From Bacteroidota bacterium (GTDB lineage: Bacteria > Bacteroidota > Bacteroidia > Chitinophagales > Chitinophagaceae), in the NCBI GenBank assembly GCA_947476825.1, contig CANJRV010000028.1:1-32757 (forward strand): a DNA stretch of 32,757 nucleotides. Reading direction: 5' to 3'. The notes under the pieces are model-generated. The model saw nothing but the letters and a program-made list of their open reading frames with translations. It did no database searches and was not told where the DNA came from. Positions within the stretch are counted from its first letter, which is position 1. Each line of letters begins with the position of its first letter. Below are positions 25,549-32,757 of the stretch, piece by piece. The translations under genes were made by a program, and so were the position numbers.

Positions 25549-26943
25549 CTATTTCAATGTATCTAGTAATTTAAACATTTTTTCTTTAACAGTTTTTGGA
25601 CTGCCAGCAAAATGATGCACTATAAACGCAAAGCTAATTGGCGTGCCATTGGGCAATACCATATATCCAGCATAACTTCTTGTACCACCAATATAACCAC
25701 TTTTCATGGTGATATTATTAATGAGCGGTAAACTTTCAACGAAGGTGCTTGCCCAATTTTGCCGTTTATATAGCGACAATAATTTGGCTAATGTATACGT
25801 ATTTATTTTGTTATTAGGGGCTAATCCACTCGCGTCCAATAGTTGGATGGCTTGCTCATCAACACCTAGTTTTTTTGCAAATTTTTTCATCTCTGCGATT
25901 CCAAGTAGCCACATACCTTGATGTGTATTTTGATATGCTATGGTTTTACAAAAACTCTCTGCATATAAATTCAAACTTTTTTGATTGCAAGCATAAATCA
26001 ATTTCGATAAGGGTGGGGATTCAATTGCTGCAATATTTATTTCATCTGCAGCTAATTCAAGATTTGCCTCTTCCACTTTAAATTTAGTTTTTAAATAGGC
26101 CATCACATCCTTTTTAAAATCTTCATCTGGGTGCAGACGAGCAAGAGATAAGGTTTGTAAGCCTTTTACTCCACTTAAGTATCCTCGAATCGCATATTTG
26201 CAAATACTATCTTTTATTACATAAGCAAATGCATCTTCTGTACTTGCTTCATTTTTTTGTTGCAATACCAAGCAGAAATCCTTTTCATTATCCAAACCAC
26301 CATCATTATTTTTTACCACAAATTCATTTCCTAATGGGGCAATTTGCAAGTCAAATTTATTCTCTTTCCAATTCAATCCAAATACACCTGCGCCATAATA
26401 ATTACCATAATCTTCATCCATCCAATATTTGCTAGATGAAGAGTCTGTGAATATGTTATTGACTACACGAATATTTCCTTTCCAATATTTTATATTTAAT
26501 TGTCGTAAGCCCGTTTCAATTTTTGTAAAAATGGGAAGAGGCTTTGTTTCGTCAAATCGATCGCTTCCAAAACTTGGATCACCACTTGCATAAACAATGA
26601 GTTCACCATAGGCGGTATCTGTTAGTATAATTCCTTTGAAATTAATCTTTGTGGTATACACAAAATTTTTTCCCAAATAATGTAAAGCAGATGCCGTGGT
26701 GAAAGTCTTGATGGTAGAGGCTGGTGGCAGAAGTTGGTTTTTATTTTTTTGATACAAAATTTTCCCATCCTTGTTGTTGAGTATGCATAAACTGATATCC
26801 GCATTTTGTAATTGAGAGTCAGCTTGAAATACGGTCATGGCTGCTGATAGCTTATTCATCATTTTTTGCGCACCTGCCAAAACAGGCAAAGCGATGACCA
26901 AAAATAGAAGGATGGCTACTTTTGAATTTTCGTTTTTTAGCAT
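25549..26943 (-). CDS. dacB: D-Ala-D-Ala carboxypeptidase/endopeptidase (PBP4, peptidase S13)
   Basis: The 464-residue protein has a signal peptide (residues ~1-25, cleaved before QK). The serine-peptidase motifs are SxxK at 76-79 (PPASTIK), SLN in QKSLNLYAESF, and KSG in MKSGYIGGTRSYAGY, all in the S13 family arrangement. It removes terminal D-Ala or cuts D-Ala-mDAP cross-bridges in periplasmic peptidoglycan. The frame extends 40 codons upstream to 27063, but those codons overlap the divergent L,D-transpeptidase start and lack a signal peptide; the ATG at 26943 gives a normal one. It lies upstream of, and on the same strand as, the pst operon, but separated from it by 208 bp. Confidence 0.93.
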   Translation of the reverse strand: MLKNENSKVAILLFLVIALPVLAGAQKMMNKLSAAMTVFQADSQLQNADISLCILNNKDGKILYQKNKNQLLPPASTIKTFTTASALHYLGKNFVYTTKINFKGIILTDTAYGELIVYASGDPSFGSDRFDETKPLPIFTKIETGLRQLNIKYWKGNIRVVNNIFTDSSSSKYWMDEDYGNYYGAGVFGLNWKENKFDLQIAPLGNEFVVKNNDGGLDNEKDFCLVLQQKNEASTEDAFAYVIKDSICKYAIRGYLSGVKGLQTLSLARLHPDEDFKKDVMAYLKTKFKVEEANLELAADEINIAAIESPPLSKLIYACNQKSLNLYAESFCKTIAYQNTHQGMWLLGIAEMKKFAKKLGVDEQAIQLLDASGLAPNNKINTYTLAKLLSLYKRQNWASTFVESLPLINNITMKSGYIGGTRSYAGYMVLPNGTPISFAFIVHHFAGSPKTVKEKMFKLLDTLK

Positions 26944-27030
26944 GCGTGAATATAGTTTCAATTTTTTTGAAAAAAAATATTCGACGGTATGGAAAATTAA
27001 TCTTATTTCATCGTCGGCGAAATTTTTTAC

Positions 27031-27537
27031 ATGCGAAAAATATTCCTTTTCTTCCTTTACCACTTTTTCCTATTTGCACATGCAACCAAAACGACCCAAA
27101 AAGTAAATACCAATTCTGTAGACTCCATTGTAGTGTACAAATCCCAGAAAATAATGACGCTGTATAGTCAGCGAATCCCAATAAAAAAAATTACCATATC
27201 TATTGGCGAAAACCCAATAGGACATAAACAAAAACAAGGTGATAATCCCACACCAGAAGGGTTTTACACCATCACAGATAAAAATTCGAATAGTGCTTAC
27301 TATAAAAACCTAGGCATATCTTATCCCAATCAGAAGGATAAAAATCAAGCTAAAAAAAATCATGTTTCCCCAGGTGGAAATATTAAAATACATGGTTATA
27401 CAGATACACAAGGTTCCAGTAAAAATCGGTTAGTACGTTATGCATACACATGGGGTTGCATAAATGTATGCAATGCAGATATGGATGAAGTTTATGATTG
27501 GGTAAAAGTTGGTGCGGTTATTTATATCTGTCCATAG
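27031..27537 (+). CDS. L,D-transpeptidase (YkuD-domain) protein
   Basis: The 168-residue protein has a signal peptide (MRKIFLFFLYHFFLFAHA) and a YkuD catalytic domain (ITISIGENPIGHKQKQGDN, PTPEGFYTI, IKIHGY, TWGCINV). The catalytic Cys143 and His121 are present. In the usual [ST]HGC motif the His is Trp (TWGC), a variation at a secondary position. The family forms 3-3 peptidoglycan cross-links or attaches lipoproteins to peptidoglycan. It is divergent from dacB, with 87 bp between starts, and convergent with pbpC, with a 24-bp gap. Confidence 0.88.
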   Translation: MRKIFLFFLYHFFLFAHATKTTQKVNTNSVDSIVVYKSQKIMTLYSQRIPIKKITISIGENPIGHKQKQGDNPTPEGFYTITDKNSNSAYYKNLGISYPNQKDKNQAKKNHVSPGGNIKIHGYTDTQGSSKNRLVRYAYTWGCINVCNADMDEVYDWVKVGAVIYICP

Positions 27538-27561
27538 AAAGTATAAACTTAATTCCTCATC

Positions 27562-29895
27562 CTATCTTCCAACTACTTCAAACGCACAGTGAATACTCAA
27601 ACCATTTTCATCAATCAGATTTAATACATGTTTGCCAATGCTAGGATTTAAAGCCATTTGGTGGATTTGTGATGTCTCTCCCAAGTAGACATTGTCGAGA
27701 TGCCAATAAATTTTGGTCAAACTATTTTTATGCGTTGCTTCAAATATAGTCTTGCCTTGGCTTTCATCTAATTGTATTGGAATGAGAATTTTTGAACCTG
27801 GTTTTGGATACACCAAACTCATCGCATTATCCGAAATTTTTGCCAAACAATCTGCTTTATAATTTGGTAAAGGCACAAAGTTTGGATGATTGAGTTTGTA
27901 ATATTTTTCAATCAATGGTGGTAATATAAAATAGGTTTGCGTTGTCATTTGATTCACGTCTTCACATTGGCTATCTACTCTAAACGATTTTGTTTTATCT
28001 AACAAAATGGATTGATGATAAGGGCAAGCAGTAGTTTGCAGACATGTGGTTGGTATCGATACAGTGTCTATATGTATGCAATTTGGAGATGCCCGGTAAC
28101 CACTTTCTCTACATAAGGCAATGCTTGATAATTCTTCATTTGGTGGAGAAAACCATTTTTGTTTACTAGGCAATATGGAAAATAGTTCAAATAAAATGGG
28201 GGCTGAAGTTTTTATTCCAACCAAGCCTGTGCGCCCTTCTCCATCTGCATTTCCTGTCCATACACTAACTATATATTCGGGTGTAATACCAATAGCCCAT
28301 GCATCACGATTACCAAAACTTGTTCCTGTTTTCCATGCGATTTTTTTACTGGTTTCAAACGCTTTCCAATTGCCTTCTTCGTCTGGCCTATTCAATTGGG
28401 TCATCGCTTCAAAAGTGCTATAAATGCAAGCTCGATTCATAGTGAAAATCTTGGATTTAATTTTTTCTTGATTGCAGAGATACATATGTTGCGTGGCAGT
28501 ATTGTTTAATTGCATCGCCATTTCAGCATAGACTCGATGCAACTCGAATAGGCTAACTTCTGCACCACCTAATATTAAGGATAATCCATAATGTGTTGGG
28601 GAACGATTGATAGAATGAAAACTTAGCGTCTTCAAGTCGTTGTGAAATTTAGACAATCCATAATCTTGCAATAATTTCACCATGGGAATGTTCAAACTTC
28701 TTGCCAGGGCTTCTTGCGCAGGCACAGCACCATCATAACTTTTGTTATAATTTTTTGGAGAAAATTTGCCAAACTGTGTAGGTATATCTGGAATAATAGT
28801 ATACGGTGTGATGATTCCATTTTCCAAACTTTTTTCAAACAATATTGGTTTTAAAATACTGCCCGAGCTTCTTGGCGCAACAATACAATTTACATCATTC
28901 GCATGTTCTTTATTCATGGAAAAAGTATTGCCGACATAAGCGATAATGGCACCGGTTTTAATAGAACTAATTAATATGGCACCATTGAATATTTTATTCC
29001 CGCTCATTTGTTCGAGATGGGTTTGTAAAATATGTTGCGCTTGCTGTTGTATCTGCGCATCAATGCTACTTTGAATACAAGTACCTTGATGTCCGGTTGC
29101 TAATAATTGTTGTAAAAGATGTGGTGCCAATTGCGGCAAGGGTAGGGGCCTGTTTGGCAAAGGCTCATGAACCGCTAAAAAATAGGTTGTACTATCAATA
29201 GTATGTGATGCTAATAATCGTTGTAATAATCGATTTCGTTTTTGTAATAATCGATCATGATTTTTACCAGGATAAATTAAACCTGGTGCATTGGGCAATA
29301 CAGCTAGAGTAGCACTTTCTGCCCAACCTAATTTGAAACTACTTCTTCCGTAATATCGCCACGAAGCTGCTTCTAGCCCTTCTACATTATTTCCAAATGG
29401 CGCATGGGATGCATATAAATTAAGAATCTCCTTTTTCGTACATCGCATTTCTAGACGAGTTGCCAACATCATTTCTAGAATTTTTTCTTTATAGGTTCGT
29501 GCTGGATTATGTCTCATTAATCGTATCGTTTGCATAGTGATGGTACTCGCGCCACTTCTTCTTTTATTTGATTTAATATTTTGAAAAATAGCCCTTATCA
29601 AACCTTGTATGCTAATTCCAACGTGATGATAATAATGATGGTCTTCGAATTGCAATAGGCAGGTTTCGAATTTTTTTGGAATGCTGTCGCTTGGTGGAAA
29701 TCGCCATTGTTGGTCCTGTGAAATTTTTGCGCCCAACAATTCGCCATTTTTATCTAATAATACCGTAGAATAATCATCTTGAAACAATTGTTTCGGTAAA
29801 GCAAAAACATACCAAATGAAAAAGGAAATAATACAAATCCAAAGTATTCTTTTTGGAATAGATAGTTTTTGGATTTTGGTTAAAATAAATTTCAC
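27562..29895 (-). CDS. pbpC: Penicillin-binding protein 1C
   Basis: The 777-residue bifunctional enzyme has one N-terminal TM helix (~17-33) and a GT51 glycosyltransferase domain (catalytic Glu84 in FEDHHYYHHVGIS, then RRSGASTITMQ). Its transpeptidase domain carries SGSILK (Ser ~343), RSLNIP and KTGTSFGNRDAWAIG (~522). The C-terminal ~100 residues form the BiPBP_C domain specific to PBP1C (NPSIGKHVLNLIDENG). It polymerises and cross-links glycan strands in the periplasm. The start codon is GTG; a TAGTTTTA box (29907-29900, one mismatch) lies just 4 nt before it. The alpha-2-macroglobulin gene that often accompanies pbpC is not in the window. Confidence 0.95.
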   Translation of the reverse strand: MKFILTKIQKLSIPKRILWICIISFFIWYVFALPKQLFQDDYSTVLLDKNGELLGAKISQDQQWRFPPSDSIPKKFETCLLQFEDHHYYHHVGISIQGLIRAIFQNIKSNKRRSGASTITMQTIRLMRHNPARTYKEKILEMMLATRLEMRCTKKEILNLYASHAPFGNNVEGLEAASWRYYGRSSFKLGWAESATLAVLPNAPGLIYPGKNHDRLLQKRNRLLQRLLASHTIDSTTYFLAVHEPLPNRPLPLPQLAPHLLQQLLATGHQGTCIQSSIDAQIQQQAQHILQTHLEQMSGNKIFNGAILISSIKTGAIIAYVGNTFSMNKEHANDVNCIVAPRSSGSILKPILFEKSLENGIITPYTIIPDIPTQFGKFSPKNYNKSYDGAVPAQEALARSLNIPMVKLLQDYGLSKFHNDLKTLSFHSINRSPTHYGLSLILGGAEVSLFELHRVYAEMAMQLNNTATQHMYLCNQEKIKSKIFTMNRACIYSTFEAMTQLNRPDEEGNWKAFETSKKIAWKTGTSFGNRDAWAIGITPEYIVSVWTGNADGEGRTGLVGIKTSAPILFELFSILPSKQKWFSPPNEELSSIALCRESGYRASPNCIHIDTVSIPTTCLQTTACPYHQSILLDKTKSFRVDSQCEDVNQMTTQTYFILPPLIEKYYKLNHPNFVPLPNYKADCLAKISDNAMSLVYPKPGSKILIPIQLDESQGKTIFEATHKNSLTKIYWHLDNVYLGETSQIHQMALNPSIGKHVLNLIDENGLSIHCAFEVVGR

Positions 29896-29971
29896 GGCGT
29901 AAAACTAGCATGTCCAGTTGAAGTAGTATTTTGCTTTAGTATTCGTGTGTAAATTAATGATAAGCGTGTTG

Positions 29972-29979
29972 TATTTTTG
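29972..29979 (+). promoter_or_regulatory. Candidate -7 box for the sensor kinase
   Basis: TATTTTTG matches TAnnTTTG and ends 5 nt before the GTG start at 29985, which would make the message leaderless. The 89-bp gap to the divergent pbpC start holds no better candidate. Confidence 0.3.
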
Positions 29980-29984
29980 AAAAA

Positions 29985-32757
29985 GTGAAAAAGCTATTCT
30001 CTCTTATTTTAGCCTTGGTCTGTTCCTTCGCAATCGCCCAGCAATATAATTTCCGGAATTATTCGGTAAAAGAGGGCGTTGCGCAATCGCAAGTGTATTG
30101 TATGATACAAGACAGTCGCGGATATTTATGGATGGGCACAAGAGGTGGCGGTATTACAAGGTTTGATGGAATGACTTTCACCACATTTACCAATAAAAAT
30201 GGTTTGTCGAATAATGCCATTAACTGTATTAAGGAAGATGCACAAAAAAATATTTGGATAGGAACGAATGATGGATTGAGCTTTTATAATGGAAGAGAAT
30301 TTAAAAACTACTATCTAACAAAAAATAAAGCAGTAGCTATAATCGAAATTGATTTTGATGCAAAACAAAATATTTGGATTGCAAGTAGTGAGGGTCTCTT
30401 ACAATTTCATCACCATCATCATTTCGAAAATATTTCTGCTACAATAAAAGACAAACAACATGCTGTCAATTCTGTTCTATGCAGTCGTAATGGAAACATC
30501 TATTACGCCAATGCAAATGGCTTTTTTACATTAAAAAGAAATAAAAATAATTACGTAGTTTCTCTAAATAAAAAATATACGCAAATCAATTGCATTCGAG
30601 AAGACAAGCAACAAACCATTTGGCTCGGAACGTATGGCATGGGCGTTTGGGTTGGCAATGGAATCGAATTTATGCCACTGAGTGAACTTCCCATTTTGAA
30701 AAATAGTGTTGTTTGGAATATCAATTTTGATAAGAAAAATAATGCTTGGTTATCGACATTAAACAATGGCGTCATCGAATATAATGTACAAAACAAACAA
30801 ATCAATATTCTAAGCGAGCAAGAAGGTTTAGGCAATAACCATGTGCGTTGTATGCTAGAAGATCAAAGTGGAAATTTTTGGTTTGGAACTTCTGGTGGTG
30901 GTGTAAGTAATTACTTTGGTAAACTATTTACTCACTATGATAAAAGCAATGGTCTCGGTGGTAATTTTATTTATAGCATTTTTAAAGACCATGAAAATAA
31001 AACGTGGATTGGTATCGCAAATAAAGGTCTAACGATTTTAGATAGTTCTGTTTTTTATACCATGAATGCGAGTAATGGCTTTGCAGATGTAAAAGTAAAA
31101 GCAATAGCAGAAGATAATTTTGGCACTAAATATTTTGGTACGGATGGTGATGGATTATACATATTGCAAGACAATCATTTCGAACAAATTGAAAAGCTAA
31201 ACAAACAGTATATCCGTAGTATTGTTAAGGATAAGGAGGGCAATATTTGGGTAGCAACTTCAGGCAATGGGATTTATAAAATTACACCTTCCCATTATAG
31301 TAAAGGAAATAATTTAATCATTAGTAATTTCAATGTAAGTAATGGGATTTGGCAAAATAGAATCACCACTTTAATATGTGATGCTGAAAATAGAATATGG
31401 TATGGAACAGAAAATTCTGGTGTTGGTTGTATCGGTTCTGAAATTAATATTAGAACAAAGGATGGCTTGCCTTCTGATAATATTCGATGCTTATTAGAAG
31501 ATAAAAAAAATACGTTATGGATTGGAACTGCCGGCGATGGAATTGCTTACATGTCGCTATTGGATAGCAATTACAGAATACATCCTATGGATAATGAAAA
31601 GCTCACATCCACCAATATTTACCTCATGGCATGTGATAGTAAAAACAATTTATTACTTGGATCGGAATCAGGAATTGATAATGTGCTATTGGATAAAGAC
31701 AGACAAATAACGTATGTCAAACATTACAGTAAAGGGGATGGATTTCTTGGTATTGAAACTTGTCAGAATGCGGTATGTGATAATGGAGATGGCACTTTTT
31801 GGTTCGGTACGATTAATGGTTTGACAAAATATAATCCTTTCAATTTGGTGAAGAATGCAAATGAAACCATTACAACGATTACGGATGTCCGCTTGTTTTA
31901 TATTTCCTTAAGTAATACAAAATATAATCAAGTAGTGGGCGATTGGAATCAAGTAAAAAATATCGATTTGCCTTACAGTAAAAATCATTTAAGTTTTGAT
32001 TTCATCGGCATTAATTTTAGTAATCCAGATGCGGTAAAATACAAATGGCAACTAGAAAATTTTGATCCAGTATGGTCGCCTGAAAGTAAGCAACGGACGG
32101 TAACGTATAGTAATATACCACCAGGCGATTATGTGTTTAAAGTGATTTCTTGTAATGAAGATGGTGTATGGAATAAAACCGCTACTACGATTCAAATTCA
32201 TATTCGGAAACCATTTTGGATGGAGTGGTGGTTTATGATTTCTGGATGTATAATTCTGTTTGGTTTGATTTGGTTTATTTTCAAACAAAGAGAAAAAAGT
32301 ATTAAACAAAAGGCGAGTGAACAGCAACAGAAAATTATCTTAGAAAAGGATTTAATTGAATTGGAACATAAGGCTTTGCGATTGCAAATGAATCCGCATT
32401 TTATTTTTAATGCATTGAATTCTATACAATCACAAATAGGTACGGACGATGGACAAAATGCGCGTTATTATTTGGCGAAGTTTAGCAAATTGATGCGGCA
32501 AATATTGGACAATTCTAGAAATAGTTTGATTACGTTGCAAGACGAAATTTCTATGTTGGAGAATTATTTATTGGTCGAAAAATTTTGCAATAATAATTCA
32601 TTCGACTATGCTATACATGTGCAAGAAGATCTGGAAGTAGATTATATAAAAATTCCACCAATGATTTTGCAACCTTTTGTAGAGAATGCGATAAAGCATG
32701 GCATGAAATATTTGGTCAATAAAACGGGATTCATTGAAGTGTCTTTTACTGTAAAGG
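29985..32757 (+). CDS. Two-component regulator propeller / LytS-type sensor histidine kinase (3' truncated by window)
   Basis: The frame runs from a GTG at 29985, preceded by an in-frame stop at 29961, and is open to the window end; 924 codons are visible. It has a signal peptide (MKKLFSLILALVCSFAIA/QQ). Residues ~20-640 hold about 13 reg_prop repeats (for example LWMGTRGGGI, IWIGTNDGL, FWFGTSGGGV, LWIGTAGDGI), forming two seven-bladed propellers. A Y_Y_Y domain spans ~667-735 (YKWQLENFDPVWS, IPPGDYVFKV), one TM helix ~747-766 and a coiled coil ~770-800. The LytS-type kinase core has QMNPHFIFNALNS, with phospho-acceptor His805, and an N-box in PFVENAIKHG (Asn901). The periplasmic propellers would sense a ligand and signal to a LytTR-type regulator expected downstream. 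A native run of five histidines lies at 142-146. pbpC is its divergent neighbour. Confidence 0.93.
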   Translation, partial: MKKLFSLILALVCSFAIAQQYNFRNYSVKEGVAQSQVYCMIQDSRGYLWMGTRGGGITRFDGMTFTTFTNKNGLSNNAINCIKEDAQKNIWIGTNDGLSFYNGREFKNYYLTKNKAVAIIEIDFDAKQNIWIASSEGLLQFHHHHHFENISATIKDKQHAVNSVLCSRNGNIYYANANGFFTLKRNKNNYVVSLNKKYTQINCIREDKQQTIWLGTYGMGVWVGNGIEFMPLSELPILKNSVVWNINFDKKNNAWLSTLNNGVIEYNVQNKQINILSEQEGLGNNHVRCMLEDQSGNFWFGTSGGGVSNYFGKLFTHYDKSNGLGGNFIYSIFKDHENKTWIGIANKGLTILDSSVFYTMNASNGFADVKVKAIAEDNFGTKYFGTDGDGLYILQDNHFEQIEKLNKQYIRSIVKDKEGNIWVATSGNGIYKITPSHYSKGNNLIISNFNVSNGIWQNRITTLICDAENRIWYGTENSGVGCIGSEINIRTKDGLPSDNIRCLLEDKKNTLWIGTAGDGIAYMSLLDSNYRIHPMDNEKLTSTNIYLMACDSKNNLLLGSESGIDNVLLDKDRQITYVKHYSKGDGFLGIETCQNAVCDNGDGTFWFGTINGLTKYNPFNLVKNANETITTITDVRLFYISLSNTKYNQVVGDWNQVKNIDLPYSKNHLSFDFIGINFSNPDAVKYKWQLENFDPVWSPESKQRTVTYSNIPPGDYVFKVISCNEDGVWNKTATTIQIHIRKPFWMEWWFMISGCIILFGLIWFIFKQREKSIKQKASEQQQKIILEKDLIELEHKALRLQMNPHFIFNALNSIQSQIGTDDGQNARYYLAKFSKLMRQILDNSRNSLITLQDEISMLENYLLVEKFCNNNSFDYAIHVQEDLEVDYIKIPPMILQPFVENAIKHGMKYLVNKTGFIEVSFTVK

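Noticed and set aside
25540-25558. ATTGAA/TTCAAT inverted repeat at the dacB stop codon as a terminator
   Set aside because: Only six A/T-rich pairs, within coding sequence and without a clear U run directly after it.
26944-27063. N-terminal extension of dacB by 40 codons
   Set aside because: It would put the signal peptide in the interior of the protein and overlap the divergent transpeptidase start; the ATG at 26943 is better.

Overview
The window is AT-rich and comes from a member of the Bacteroidota, most likely a Chitinophagia/Sphingobacteriia-like or flavobacterial relative. The evidence is two proteins ending in the type IX secretion 'gliding motility-associated' C-terminal domain, TAnnTTTG promoter-like boxes in place of E. 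coli-type -10 boxes, no clear Shine-Dalgarno sequences, a thioredoxin-domain TlpA-like lipid/periplasmic protein, and a reg_prop/Y_Y_Y/LytS-type sensor kinase. I see no rRNA, tRNA, CRISPR array, transposase or phage gene.

Layout. (1) 1-3151, plus strand: two tandem paralogous PKD-domain surface proteins with type B T9SS sorting domains; the first is cut by the window edge. (2) 3244-9534: a short 14-bp tandem repeat, then two minus-strand genes, a TlpA-like thioredoxin protein and a 1547-residue secreted protein with five Ig-like repeats of exactly 273 bp and a dockerin-like calcium-loop C-terminus. (3) 9985-15301, plus strand: the head of an exopolysaccharide locus, comprising a membrane CapD/WbpM-type sugar 4,6-dehydratase, a Wza-like export lipoprotein and a Wzz/BY-kinase whose tail is twelve Tyr-Gly repeats. 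(4) 15302-16277: a small PH/GRAM-like protein with a long hairpin over its start codon, bracketed by degenerate copies of the 3' ends of both neighbouring genes. (5) 16278-19391, minus: an apparent operon of a FN3/propeller lipoprotein, an outer-membrane beta-barrel and a di-heme cytochrome c peroxidase. (6) 19613-25340, minus: a complete phosphate uptake operon in the order OprP-like porin, pstS, pstC, pstA, pstB, phoU, with a terminator-like hairpin between pstS and pstC and an unusual PstS-like insert inside PstC. (7) 25549-29895: peptidoglycan genes, namely PBP4-type dacB, a divergent L,D-transpeptidase, and a convergent pbpC. (8) 29985-end, plus: a large two-component sensor kinase with a GTG start, running off the window.

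The window is mostly housekeeping and envelope biology: phosphate scavenging, capsule export, wall remodelling and surface display. The parts I could not explain with standard annotation are the PH-gene island with its palindromes and 3'-end echoes, the PstS-like lobe inside PstC, the pstS-pstC hairpin, and the dockerin-like terminus of the large secreted protein. Nothing here is clearly a new defence or mobile system.
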